DNA of 23,238 nt, from positions 1 to 23,238 of the forward strand of contig JAJBTS010000333.1 of the NCBI GenBank assembly GCA_020860885.1. Direction: 5' to 3'. Position 1 is the first letter of the stretch. Each line of letters begins with the position of its first letter. Position numbers and translations under genes: made by a program. Origin of the DNA: Bacteroidales bacterium. Lineage in GTDB: Bacteria; Bacteroidota; Bacteroidia; Bacteroidales; Azobacteroidaceae. The notes beneath the pieces were generated by a model. The model had not been told where the DNA came from and did no database searches. It saw nothing but the letters and a program-made list of their open reading frames with translations. Positions 7,473-15,260 of the stretch are shown here, piece after piece.

Positions 7473-8189
7473 TTATTCATTGGTTTTTATATCATCGTCT
7501 TTATCCAGATCCACTTCATCTATCTTATGAACTTCTCCTTTTTTATTTTTTTTCATTATATTTCCTTCCATATCTACAATATAAAATCCTCTTTTGGTTG
7601 TATATTCAGCACAAAATATTTCTTCTATTTTATCGTAGCCCAATTCTTTTAGATTCTTTACAAGCCACTCTTTGTCATGGCCGGTTTCTTCAAGTTCTTC
7701 TTCTACTATCTTTCCGTCATTTATTAACAAGTAGGATTCCGAACCGTTTTTCTTTTTAATAATAGTAAACTCTCCATCCGTTTCAAAAACTACCTCTTCC
7801 ACTTCGTGCAGAGAAAAAATATCGCTTTCCCTCAATTTAGCACGGAACTGATCCATGCTGAGGTTGTTTTTTTTCATAATCTCCATATTTATTTTATCAT
7901 CTCTGATAATAAATTCAGATTCCCCATGTATAAGTTTACTGAAAAAATCTAATCTCAGTAATAACCGGATAAGGAGATTGAGTATAAACCATACCAGCAT
8001 GGAAAAAGCTAATATCCAAACATGAGCTTCGGGCATATAGATAATACTTCCTACAAGTGCTCCTAATACGATGGTATTTACAGTATCCAGTGGAGTCAGA
8101 TTGGCCATTTGTGTTTTACCTGTCATTCTTAAGAATAACAGTACTCCCAGCATCCCGATAATTAATTTTATTACAATCGATCCGTACAT
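7473..8189 (-). CDS. DUF421 (YetF-type) membrane protein
   Basis: The 238-residue protein has about three N-terminal membrane segments (residues 5-75, with LLFLRMTGKTQMANLTPLDT between the first two). A cytoplasmic YetF/DUF421 domain follows, containing MDQFRAKLRESDIFSLHEVEEVVFETDGEFTI cut across about 115-150. A highly charged tail (KNKKGEVHKIDEVDLDKDDD) ends it. DUF421 proteins are widespread and their biochemical role is not established. This is the first gene of the minus-strand operon leading to the ATP-dependent ligase, and the gap to the next gene is only 2 bases. A TATATTTA sequence on the minus strand (8309-8316) is a weak -7 candidate. Confidence 0.88.
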   Translation of the reverse strand: MYGSIVIKLIIGMLGVLLFLRMTGKTQMANLTPLDTVNTIVLGALVGSIIYMPEAHVWILAFSMLVWFILNLLIRLLLRLDFFSKLIHGESEFIIRDDKINMEIMKKNNLSMDQFRAKLRESDIFSLHEVEEVVFETDGEFTIIKKKNGSESYLLINDGKIVEEELEETGHDKEWLVKNLKELGYDKIEEIFCAEYTTKRGFYIVDMEGNIMKKNKKGEVHKIDEVDLDKDDDIKTNE

Positions 8190-8574
8190 CTTTTTCTGTT
8201 TGAAAAATAATTTATTATTGGCTTATCCCACCATTTTATAACTACAGATGAAACCACTGTATTTAATGTTATATGAGATAAGCATCATCACTTTAATTAA
8301 TAACATTCTAAATATAACGATGGTTTATAGCTGCTGTCGGAATCGCAGAATGTGAAAGTGATGCACGGAAGAAAGTTCGTAGTTTTGAAATATTATATAT
8401 ATTTGTAAAATATAGGAGGAGTCTCGGCATAGATTATCATACTTATTCTTTTATCGCATCTTTATGGCACACTCTTTTATCAGGTTGGTGTGGAATGCGA
8501 TGGACAGGTCATTGATTCTCATTGCCGTATAATTGTTTATTTGTTATTATACTATTAGCAGCCACATCTTAACT
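8190..8574. other. Intergenic region without a convincing gene
   Basis: These 385 bases separate the DUF421 operon from the GNAT gene, both on the minus strand. They must contain the promoter of the DUF421-ligase operon, but only a weak TATATTTA (minus, 8309-8316) was found. On the plus strand a perfect TATATTTG -7 box (8398-8405) lacks a well-spaced upstream element and is followed only by a 22-codon frame at 8463. GCTTATC and GATAAGC near 8220 and 8277 form a weak 7-bp inverted repeat. Confidence 0.4.
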
Positions 8575-9036
8575 CTATGATTCCAGTCTTTTTTCCAGCA
8601 TCACCATATCTTTGAGTTGGATTCCGTCTTCAAAGATAGATTCATCCGGATATTTCTCTAAAAAGTAGTTCTTTTTGACATCATATTGGGAATAACTGTT
8701 CTTTTCGTAAAACCGAATCTGATTTACCCCACAATCTGCCGTGCCCAGGATTATCCTTTGATAGCTTTGTTCTCTGGCGATTCTTTCCGCTTCGCTAAGC
8801 ATATGACTCCCGATTCCTTTATTTTGCATATCCTCTGCAACAGCGATGTTCATCAACTCAACAACTTCGTCATCTATCGGCAGCAGACAAAATACTCCGA
8901 CCGGATTCTCCTCTATCAAAGCGATATAAACCTGCGAATCGAACAGATATGTATTGATTCCTTCGACGGTTTCATCCGCAATCAGAAGCAGGTCGTAAGG
9001 GTAATCGCTTTCTATTTTCTCGATTTTTAGCTTCAT
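8575..9036 (-). CDS. GNAT-family N-acetyltransferase
   Basis: This 153-residue single-domain acetyltransferase has a clear motif A: ELMNIAVAEDMQNKGIGSHM at about residues 60-79, with the Q/R-x-x-G-x-G/A acetyl-CoA loop at 71-76. The beta-6/7 region RIILGTADCGVNQIRFYEKNSY follows, where the N..FYEK pattern is typical of the family. The substrate cannot be told. It starts 16 bases after the stop of the cysteine hydrolase gene upstream on the same strand and has no promoter of its own in the gap, so the two form an operon. Confidence 0.88.
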   Translation of the reverse strand: MKLKIEKIESDYPYDLLLIADETVEGINTYLFDSQVYIALIEENPVGVFCLLPIDDEVVELMNIAVAEDMQNKGIGSHMLSEAERIAREQSYQRIILGTADCGVNQIRFYEKNSYSQYDVKKNYFLEKYPDESIFEDGIQLKDMVMLEKRLES

Positions 9037-9052
9037 GTTTTTAATTCTTTTG

Positions 9053-9538
9053 TTATGACAGGTCGTTCAAGCGAATCAATTTGCTGCCTTTACTTTCATA
9101 ATATTGCAGCATTTCGTCGATTTTCCTTTTATCGTAACTCGTAATGCAATCTGATAAGACATTAACTTTATACTTCGCCTTGGTTAAATTGAAAACGGTT
9201 GATTTGACACAGGCAACAGCATCTGCTCCGGTTATGTAGAACTCATCAATTTCATTCTTGCTGATAAAATCCGCAAACGCCTCACTTGTCAATGCGTTCC
9301 CTTTGGATTTTGTAAAAATATTGTCTGATACAATTTTTATATCGGGAACTAATTCCGCCCCGCGCGTATCGGGTTTAAAAGTCCTTATACCGGCTGACAA
9401 ATTTTCATGCCTTATATAAACGACGTGAATGCCATTACTGGTCGCCCAGTCTATGGCTTTGTTTATATTATCAATTATATCCTTATAATTCTTCGTTATA
9501 TCATTCTGAATATCAATTACTACCAACGCTTTACTCAT
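9053..9538 (-). CDS. Isochorismatase-like cysteine hydrolase
   Basis: This 161-residue protein belongs to the isochorismatase/nicotinamidase-like cysteine hydrolase superfamily. The catalytic triad is visible: Asp9 in ALVVIDIQND, a Lys at about 77 in IFTKSKGNAL, and Cys110 in ITGADAVACVKSTVFNL, which carries the characteristic non-proline cis bond region. The substrate is unknown; such enzymes cleave amides such as nicotinamide or unrelated pteridine and ureido compounds. The open frame extends to a TTG at 9577, but that lies inside the promoter -7 box (9575-9582). ATG 9538, which begins MSKALVVIDIQND, fits the family start. It is transcribed with the downstream GNAT gene. Confidence 0.87.
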   Translation of the reverse strand: MSKALVVIDIQNDITKNYKDIIDNINKAIDWATSNGIHVVYIRHENLSAGIRTFKPDTRGAELVPDIKIVSDNIFTKSKGNALTSEAFADFISKNEIDEFYITGADAVACVKSTVFNLTKAKYKVNVLSDCITSYDKRKIDEMLQYYESKGSKLIRLNDLS

Positions 9539-9574
9539 TTTTCTTGCTTTTGAGAAATTTAATTGTTTCATCTG

Positions 9575-9582
9575 CAAAAGTA
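9575..9582 (-). promoter_or_regulatory. -7 promoter element of the cysteine hydrolase-GNAT operon
   Basis: The minus strand reads TACTTTTG, a perfect TAnnTTTG match, 36 bases before the chosen ATG. No clear -33 TTTG lies at the usual spacing, so only half of the promoter is supported. Confidence 0.5.
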
Positions 9583-9790
9583 AGCAATTTGATTGGAGTG
9601 GCTTGTGTAATCGACCCTTTTATATCAATTCATTGCTATGTCTCTATTGTTATCATTTCCAGATTATAGAGTGTTAATATACTGCCGTTGCCGTTATCCT
9701 TACGACGGCAAACGGGATATTACAGGAAGATGCCGCATCCGACTAACCCAAAAGGCAGTATTTAGATAGCAAGTCTTTTGCTTAACTGCT

Positions 9791-9826
9791 CTATATTCTT
9801 CCATTTAGCCTATCAGAAGAATATAG
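9791..9826. repeat. Perfect 11-bp inverted repeat (hairpin)
   Basis: CTATATTCTTC (9791-9801) and GAAGAATATAG (9816-9826) are exact reverse complements separated by 14 bases. There is no T-run after either arm, so it does not look like an intrinsic terminator. It could be an operator, a structured leader or a trace of a repeat. Confidence 0.55.
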
Positions 9827-9880
9827 CAAAACAACGCTGAATGAACCTACCTATCAAACACTTACTTTATTCTTCCTAAT

Positions 9881-9914
9881 TTTGCCTATCTTTACGAGAT
9901 TCTCCCTATATTTG
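9881..9914 (+). promoter_or_regulatory. Promoter of the flavoprotein gene
   Basis: A TTTG at 9881-9884 is followed after 22 bases by TATATTTG (9907-9914), a perfect Bacteroidota -7 element. The ATG at 9931 lies 16 bases further on, giving a short leader. Confidence 0.65.
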
Positions 9915-9930
9915 TAAAAAAGAACACATT

Positions 9931-10545
9931 ATGAAAGTATTATTAATCAATGGAAGTCCCAAGAAGAACGGGAATACTTATTTAGCATTATCAGAAGTTG
10001 CAGGAGCCTTAAATGATAACGGGATTGAAACAGAACTGATCTCTATAGGAGTAAAGCCGGTTCAGGGTTGTATCGCATGTCGTAAATGTTTTGAACTGGG
10101 TCGTTGTGTCTTTCAGGACGACCTTTATAATAATATCCGTGAGAGCTTGATGAATGCCGATGGCATAATTATCGGTTCCCCCGTATATTACGCCGGACCT
10201 AACGGATCGTTATGCGCTGTTCTGGATAGGATTTTTTATACTTGTGGTCAGTTCCTGAGATATAAACCGGCTGCTTCTGTCGCCGTATGCCGTAGAGGAG
10301 GAGGGAGCGCTACTTTCGACCGCCTTAATAAATATTTCACTATTACGAATATGCCTGTAGTATCGTCGCAGTATTGGAATACGGTTCACGGACTTATACC
10401 AGGCGAGGCCAGCGAAGATGCTGAAGGTTTACAAACCATGCGAACCTTAGGGAAGAATATGTCGTGGATGCTCAACAATATAAAAAACGGAGGACAACCG
10501 ATTCCCGAAGCTGAACCTCGGGTAGCAACCAATTTTATCCGGTAA
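9931..10545 (+). CDS. Isf-type iron-sulfur flavoprotein / NADPH-dependent FMN reductase family
   Basis: The 204-residue protein has a flavodoxin-like fold. The FMN phosphate loop is LLINGSPKKNGNT (residues 4-16) and the second flavin-contact loop is IIGSPVYYAGP near 85-96. A compact cysteine cluster (Cys47, Cys50, Cys53, Cys59; spacing C-x2-C-x2-C-x5-C) matches the [4Fe-4S] motif of the iron-sulfur flavoprotein Isf. It therefore probably moves electrons between ferredoxin-like or NAD(P)H donors and an unknown acceptor, perhaps oxygen or peroxide detoxification. It is a single-gene unit with its own promoter and ends convergent to the next gene. Confidence 0.85.
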   Translation: MKVLLINGSPKKNGNTYLALSEVAGALNDNGIETELISIGVKPVQGCIACRKCFELGRCVFQDDLYNNIRESLMNADGIIIGSPVYYAGPNGSLCAVLDRIFYTCGQFLRYKPAASVAVCRRGGGSATFDRLNKYFTITNMPVVSSQYWNTVHGLIPGEASEDAEGLQTMRTLGKNMSWMLNNIKNGGQPIPEAEPRVATNFIR

Positions 10546-10577
10546 GATATTATTAAATAGAATCCTGCAACTTTTTT

Positions 10578-10979
10578 CTAAACAGGCGATTTACTGAATA
10601 CATCCATAATAAGATCCACAATAACGAGGATAAATCCCAGAAGCATAGCTCCGGCCGAAAACCACAAGTGACGTCTTTTCCGAAGAAAGATATCTACCTG
10701 CTGATCTTTTAATTCTTCGGCATCCTCAATGTCGTAACGAACATTGAGAGGAAGAACACCCAGAAAAGAAATAATCAGTCCGAGAAAGAACATCAGAATA
10801 ATGAATATCCGCATAAGCGGTACTTTCACGAAAGAATCGAATATTACACCCACTGCCAGGAGAGCCGAACTCATCGATATGAGTGTTTTCAGCATATCGT
10901 CCGTAACAGATACCAGACGTTGTATGGTTGCGCTATCTGCAAGTTTTGAACTGAATTTGTTTTTGCTTTTGCTTTTCAT
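10578..10979 (-). CDS. Small three-helix membrane protein of unknown function
   Basis: This 133-residue protein begins with a lysine-rich cytoplasmic stretch (MKSKSKNKFSSK). It has about three hydrophobic segments (residues 31-50, 55-78 and 105-127), with a charged loop DIEDAEELKDQQVDIFLRKR between the second and third. I do not recognise a family. It is divergent from the SRAP gene with 108 bases between the start codons, and it converges on the flavoprotein gene. A 19-bp interrupted palindrome lies in the shared upstream region (11016-11034). Confidence 0.7.
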   Translation of the reverse strand: MKSKSKNKFSSKLADSATIQRLVSVTDDMLKTLISMSSALLAVGVIFDSFVKVPLMRIFIILMFFLGLIISFLGVLPLNVRYDIEDAEELKDQQVDIFLRKRRHLWFSAGAMLLGFILVIVDLIMDVFSKSPV

Positions 10980-11015
10980 CTTTGAATGTGCTACCTCTTA
11001 AACAGTCTTATGAAC

Positions 11016-11034
11016 GTTTTGTTCTATACAAAAC
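11016..11034. promoter_or_regulatory. Interrupted palindrome between divergent genes
   Basis: GTTTTGT and ACAAAAC are perfect 7-bp arms separated by 5 bases. The site lies 37 bases before the membrane-protein start and 54 bases before the SRAP start. It could be an operator shared by both genes; no candidate regulator is adjacent. Confidence 0.4.
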
Positions 11035-11058
11035 AGACGGGTAGAACTAAAAAAAGAG

Positions 11059-11066
11059 TAGATTTG
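11059..11066 (+). promoter_or_regulatory. -7 promoter element of the SRAP gene
   Basis: TAGATTTG is an exact TAnnTTTG match 21 bases before the ATG at 11088. A -33 TTTG at normal spacing was not found. Confidence 0.5.
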
Positions 11067-11087
11067 TTATAATACAAAAAAAAGAAA

Positions 11088-11888
11088 ATGTGTTTCTTTA
11101 TCTCTCAAAGCAAGGCAGCAGCAGAAATTGCCCGTAAATACGGACGGCAGACGGAGGCCGTGGAGGCTGCAAGAGCGATTCTTGCCGAAAAAGAAAGCAG
11201 GCAGGAAGGACAAGAAAATATATACAACTACAGAATAACAGATGGTATGTATGTAAGTCCGGCTTACGCAGAACCAATCACTGTAATTGTAAGTGGTAGC
11301 AGCCAACTGGAAGTAATGCGGTGGGGTTTGATTCCGGGATCGGCCAAGCCGGAAGCAAAAGAAAGATACAACAAGCAAAACCTTTACAAGAATGCAAAAG
11401 CTGAGAATTTATTTACTACATGGCCGTGGCGTAATTTGTGGCAATACCAGCGTTGCATCATTCCGGTCACCGGTTTTTTTGAAACTCATTACCATTCTGA
11501 CGGAACCAAGCAACCCTATTTTATTCAAAGGAGCGATAAACAAATCTTCTCTATTGCAGGTTTATACGATGAATGGAAAGATCCTGAAACAGGAGAATCC
11601 TACAAGTCGTTTGTTATGATCACAGTGCCGGCTACTCCGAAACTGCGCGAAATACACAACGGAGGGGCTCACCCGTTCCGGATGCCTCTTATAATCCCGG
11701 ATAATAAAGTGGAGGATTGGTTAAATTCTGCTACCACAGAAAAAGAGGAAATAATAAAGTATCTTATTACGCCGGAAATAGATCGGGAGATGGTTGCCTG
11801 GCCGGTTAAATCTAAATACAACTGGGGAGATCCTTACAATCCCGCTACGATTGAGAAAGTTCCCTCGCAGGAAAAATTGGATCTGTAA
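11088..11888 (+). CDS. SRAP-domain protein (HMCES/YedK family), abasic-site DNA-protein crosslinker
   Basis: SRAP proteins bind abasic sites in single-stranded DNA and form a thiazolidine crosslink through Cys2, shielding the lesion. In this 266-residue protein Cys2 is present right after the initiator Met, which fixes the start at 11088. Other family hallmarks are MRWGLIPGSA (77-86), the NARAE-like NAKAEN (102-107), PVTGFFETHY with Glu132, and REIHNGGAHPFRMP with His190. The active set Cys2/Asn102/Glu132/His190 corresponds to Cys2/Asn75/Glu105/His160 of E. coli YedK. The His-to-RMP spacing is longer than in YedK. The gene stands alone but is a second DNA-repair function in a window that also has a ligase and a phosphoesterase. 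Confidence 0.93.
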   Translation: MCFFISQSKAAAEIARKYGRQTEAVEAARAILAEKESRQEGQENIYNYRITDGMYVSPAYAEPITVIVSGSSQLEVMRWGLIPGSAKPEAKERYNKQNLYKNAKAENLFTTWPWRNLWQYQRCIIPVTGFFETHYHSDGTKQPYFIQRSDKQIFSIAGLYDEWKDPETGESYKSFVMITVPATPKLREIHNGGAHPFRMPLIIPDNKVEDWLNSATTEKEEIIKYLITPEIDREMVAWPVKSKYNWGDPYNPATIEKVPSQEKLDL

Positions 11889-12019
11889 GATTTCTCTCAG
11901 GATTGGAACAAATGAAATTTCACCAGCGTTATACTATAAATTCTAAAATAACGGATCATGGGCAAGCCGTGGGATATTTCTCAAACGGTTTCTCCGATTG
12001 ATAAAATAAAATTACCCTC

Positions 12020-12967
12020 ATGAAAGCAATGGCATTGAAGGACTTCGGTGGAGTGGAGAATTTCGCAGTAGAGGAAATTCCGGAACCTCAGATAGGTAAT
12101 GGGGAAGTATTGATTAAAGTTAAAGCAATTGGTATTGACCCCATCGATATAAAAAGTCGGAAAGGAGAAGGTATGACGGATTATCTGAACAAGCAGAACC
12201 CGATGATTTTGGGCTGGGATGTATCCGGAGTAATAACAAAGATTGCCGGTGACGTAAAAGATTTTAAAGAAGGAGATGAAGTATTCGGAACCATCAATTT
12301 TCCGGGGCCGGGAAGTTCGTATGCCGAATTTGCAAAAGCTCCGGCAGGACAATTGGCCCGTAAACCATCGAACATTTCATATGCTGAGGCTGCTGCAGCT
12401 ACGCAATCTCCGCTGACTGCCTGGCAAGCTCTGGTCGATACCGGAAATATCCAGAAAGGAGATCGTGTACTTATACATGGAGGAGCCGGAGGTGTGGGTA
12501 ATTTTGCCGTGCAGATTGCCAAATATAAAGGATGTTATGTTGTTACAACAGCCTCTTCTGCCGATGCGGAATTCGTAAAAAGTTTGGGCGCCGATGAAGT
12601 GATCGATTATAAAACGCAGAAATTTGAGGAGATGGTGAAAGACATCGATTTTATACTGGATACGGTAGGCGGTGAGAACTTCGTACGCTCTCTTAAAGTT
12701 CTTAAACCCGATGGTAGGATCGTATTATTACCGTCGGATAAAAAAGAAGAAGCGGATAAAGTAGCTCAGGAACAGCATATTAAAAACTACAAACATATTC
12801 TTATGCATTCCAGCGGGGATGATATGCGTCGCATAGCAGAAATGCTCACAGACGGAAGCATGAAAGTACATGTGGATAAAACTTTCTCATTCGATCAGAT
12901 TCCGGAGGCTCATGAGGAAATGGAGAATGGGAAGGTAAAAGGGAAAATAGTAATTACTTTAGAATAA
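12020..12967 (+). CDS. Zinc-independent MDR alcohol dehydrogenase / quinone oxidoreductase
   Basis: The 315-residue enzyme is a medium-chain dehydrogenase/reductase of the quinone oxidoreductase type. It has an N-terminal GroES-like domain (about 1-120). The NADP-binding fold starts at VLIHGGAGGVGNFAVQIAKY (150-169), and the second Rossmann part carries VTTASSADAEFVKSLGADEVIDYK split around 175-200. The zinc-binding Cys/His set of true alcohol dehydrogenases is absent. It probably reduces quinones or activated alkenes with NADPH. It is the first of three tightly spaced genes (6 bases to the SDR, then 12 to the transporter). A weak CGTTAT/ATAACG hairpin lies in the 131-base upstream gap, with no recognised promoter. 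Confidence 0.9.
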   Translation: MKAMALKDFGGVENFAVEEIPEPQIGNGEVLIKVKAIGIDPIDIKSRKGEGMTDYLNKQNPMILGWDVSGVITKIAGDVKDFKEGDEVFGTINFPGPGSSYAEFAKAPAGQLARKPSNISYAEAAAATQSPLTAWQALVDTGNIQKGDRVLIHGGAGGVGNFAVQIAKYKGCYVVTTASSADAEFVKSLGADEVIDYKTQKFEEMVKDIDFILDTVGGENFVRSLKVLKPDGRIVLLPSDKKEEADKVAQEQHIKNYKHILMHSSGDDMRRIAEMLTDGSMKVHVDKTFSFDQIPEAHEEMENGKVKGKIVITLE

Positions 12968-12973
12968 AAAACA

Positions 12974-13753
12974 ATGGATACATTAAAAGGCAAAAAAGCA
13001 ATCGTTACCGGTTCCAGTTCCGGTATTGGGAAAGCAATCGCTCTTCTTTTTGCAAAAGAAGGAGCAGAAGTAGTTGTTACGTACAATTCAGGTGAAGATC
13101 GTGCAAAAGCGGTCGTGGACGAGATCGAAAAAAACGGAGGAAAAGCAAAAGCATACAAAGTCAATGTTGCGGATGAGGGAGAAATCGAACAGTTTTTTAC
13201 AGCTCTGGAAAATGATTTCGGAGATATCGATATTTTAGTCAACAATGCCGGAATAAACGGTAGTCAAACACCGGTCGAAGATATGACCACCGAACAATGG
13301 GACAAAGTAATAAAAGTCGACCTGTACGGACCATTCTTCTGTAGCCGGGCGTTTTTACAGATCAAAAAGAAATATGGAACTTATAAAGGAAGCCGTATCA
13401 TCAATGTAACTTCCATCCATCAGTTTATTAATGTAAGTGGGAATGCGAATTACAATGCAGCTAAATCCGGTATGCGCAATTTTGCTTATACTTTGGCGCT
13501 TGAACTCGCAAGCCGCGAAATGACAGTAAATAATATTGCCCCCGGTATGATCCTTACGCCTATCAATGAAAAAGTAATAAGCGATCCGGAAAGGTTGAAA
13601 AGAGCGGAAGGTATTATTCCGTTTCACAGGGGCGGTAAGCCCGAAGAAGTTGCAAATGTAGCTTTGTTTCTGGCTTCGGATGCCAGTTCGTATGTAACAG
13701 GAAGTACTTATACCGTCGACGGAGCTTTATCTATCCTGGGTCCTGACGCCTGA
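12974..13753 (+). CDS. SDR-family oxidoreductase resembling glucose 1-dehydrogenase
   Basis: This 259-residue classical short-chain dehydrogenase has the cofactor motif TGSSSGIG (12-19), the NNAG motif at 90-93, and the catalytic Ser147, Tyr160 and Lys164 (YNAAK). It ends in the usual VTGSTYTVDGA. The general length and pattern fit the glucose 1-dehydrogenase branch, which oxidises beta-D-glucose to gluconolactone with NAD(P). The substrate is suggested mainly by the next gene, a GRP-type glucose/ribose uptake transporter, because in Bacillus gdh is likewise paired with glcU. Sequence motifs alone would equally allow another sugar or alcohol. Confidence 0.88.
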   Translation: MDTLKGKKAIVTGSSSGIGKAIALLFAKEGAEVVVTYNSGEDRAKAVVDEIEKNGGKAKAYKVNVADEGEIEQFFTALENDFGDIDILVNNAGINGSQTPVEDMTTEQWDKVIKVDLYGPFFCSRAFLQIKKKYGTYKGSRIINVTSIHQFINVSGNANYNAAKSGMRNFAYTLALELASREMTVNNIAPGMILTPINEKVISDPERLKRAEGIIPFHRGGKPEEVANVALFLASDASSYVTGSTYTVDGALSILGPDA

Positions 13754-13765
13754 TAATAAGATCGT

Positions 13766-14635
13766 ATGGATGTACTAGACTGGCTGGTAGCGCTGATACC
13801 GGTAGTATCGTTTGGCCTTGTTCCGGTAATCGGAACCCTGATCGGAGGAAAACCGACAGAACAATCCATGGGAATTGCCCTGGGAGGTTTTGTATTTTCA
13901 CTGATCATCGTATTGTTCCGTCGTCCTGAACTTTCCCCTCATATTTTCCTGATAGGTTTCTTATCAGGAATGTTTTGGGCAGTCGGTTCGGTCGGACAAT
14001 TTATGGGCATTAAGTATCTGGGCGTATCCCGGGCTACACCGATGCTGAACGGAGGACAGATCATAGGCACGTCCCTCTTCGGAGTCATGCTCGGAGACTG
14101 GGCTTCAGGAACAGCAAAGATGTACGGGTTTATTGCATTAGCTCTCATTATAGCCGGGATATTTTTTACATCTTACAAAGAAAAGCAGGCCGGAGGAGAT
14201 AAGCCGCAATGGACAAGGGGTATCCTTATCAATCTGATTGCAGTACTGGGATTTACCGCTTACGTAGGAATTCTCAAATATTACAACATAGATGGCTGGA
14301 GCAGTATATTTCCTCAATCCATCGGTCAGATCGCAGCCATTTTCTTAATGGGGTTTATCTTATTTAAATCGCAACCTTTTACTCGTCTTTCTTTCCGCAA
14401 CAGTATCATCGGTATTATCTGGGGAGTGGGTAATATAGCTTTACTGCTTTCTCAGGCAAAACTCGGTCTTGCGATTGCTTATCCGGTGAGTCAGGCGGCT
14501 GTCATTGTTTCTGTCTTCGGTGGAGTATTGGTAAATAAAGAGCATAAAACCCGTAAAGAATGGATAATGGCAGGAACCGGGATTGCGATTATCTGTGCCG
14601 GGTTATTTATGATATACCTTTCCGGTAAATACTAA
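13766..14635 (+). CDS. GRP-family sugar transporter (GlcU/RbsU-like)
   Basis: This 289-residue polytopic membrane protein has about ten hydrophobic segments and belongs to the glucose/ribose porter (GRP) family. Recognisable blocks are GTLIGGKPTEQSMGIALGGF near 23-42, FWAVGSVGQFMGIKYLGVSR near 70-90 and GVGNIALLLSQAKLGLAIAY near 219-239. GRP members import glucose or ribose by proton symport. It ends the three-gene unit with the MDR enzyme and the SDR, so uptake and direct oxidation of a sugar by the SDR is a plausible joint function. It converges on the pab operon 28 bases later with no obvious terminator. Confidence 0.9.
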   Translation: MDVLDWLVALIPVVSFGLVPVIGTLIGGKPTEQSMGIALGGFVFSLIIVLFRRPELSPHIFLIGFLSGMFWAVGSVGQFMGIKYLGVSRATPMLNGGQIIGTSLFGVMLGDWASGTAKMYGFIALALIIAGIFFTSYKEKQAGGDKPQWTRGILINLIAVLGFTAYVGILKYYNIDGWSSIFPQSIGQIAAIFLMGFILFKSQPFTRLSFRNSIIGIIWGVGNIALLLSQAKLGLAIAYPVSQAAVIVSVFGGVLVNKEHKTRKEWIMAGTGIAIICAGLFMIYLSGKY

Positions 14636-14663
14636 GTATGGATTTTAATACGGCATAATCATC

Positions 14664-15260
14664 TTAAAGATAGATCAATGTTGAAACATCTACTTTAATA
14701 TCATCTTCCAGATCAATCATAGCGTTAATAAAATATATATAATCAAACTTGGAAATATCTTGAACAGGAATACTTTTTTCCATTATCCTACCTGTGTCAA
14801 GCAGAAATTTTCGTTTGGTTCCCGGTAATAAGTAATCTTTAGGCGTATAAAAATCCCCGGAAGATTGCAAAACAAGGTTGGACGCAGAACCATCCGTAAC
14901 GAAACCATTTTTAATTATTAAAATATCATCGCAATCAGATAGTTGTAGTAACTTGTTAATGATTGTCCGGTCTGCATATTTATAAGAGTAGTTAATATCG
15001 TCACAAACTATTACGCCTACTTTTTCAATACTCCGGAAAGTATATGGAGTAAATTCAACTTTCTCGATTTTATCATTATACAATAATCTGCATTTGAAAA
15101 GTCCTTTGACTGCTTCCGGCGGTATCCGACTTTTTATTATGGAGAGGTCTATGTTCTTCTTGTAAAAATCAGCTACCGTTTTACTGACTCTATCCTGATG
15201 GTAACTTAAATTGTATAATCTACCGTCTTTCAATTTTATAACTTCGCTGAATGTTGTCAT
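14664..15260 (-). CDS. pabC: Aminotransferase class IV, 4-amino-4-deoxychorismate lyase-like
   Basis: This 198-residue PLP enzyme of fold type IV is shorter than typical PabC (about 270). The probable PLP lysine is Lys94 in INYSYKYADRTI, and the substrate/phosphate side shows IIKNGFVTDGSASNLV, with Asp where branched-chain aminotransferases have Glu. As third gene of an operon with pabA and pabB, overlapping pabB by the 4-base ATGA, it most likely splits aminodeoxychorismate to p-aminobenzoate and pyruvate for folate synthesis. The missing N-terminal part is normal for this compact subgroup; I see no sign of truncation. Confidence 0.85.
   Translation of the reverse strand: MTTFSEVIKLKDGRLYNLSYHQDRVSKTVADFYKKNIDLSIIKSRIPPEAVKGLFKCRLLYNDKIEKVEFTPYTFRSIEKVGVIVCDDINYSYKYADRTIINKLLQLSDCDDILIIKNGFVTDGSASNLVLQSSGDFYTPKDYLLPGTKRKFLLDTGRIMEKSIPVQDISKFDYIYFINAMIDLEDDIKVDVSTLIYL

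Larger units (their letters stand above)
9583..9930. other. Intergenic region between divergent transcripts, with hairpins
   Basis: These 348 bases lie between two divergent genes. They hold a perfect 11-bp inverted repeat (9791-9826, annotated separately) and an imperfect hairpin near 9682-9710 built on TTGCCGT and ACGGCAA. The promoter of the flavoprotein gene lies at the right edge. No protein-coding frame was found. Confidence 0.45.

Noticed and set aside
8463..8531. 22-codon plus-strand frame beginning MAHSFIRLVWNAMDRSLI, reminiscent of the start of IS200/RAYT transposases
   Set aside because: It is too short, no further transposase motif (HUH or catalytic Tyr) follows, and a 23-codon frame lies on the opposite strand of the same stretch.
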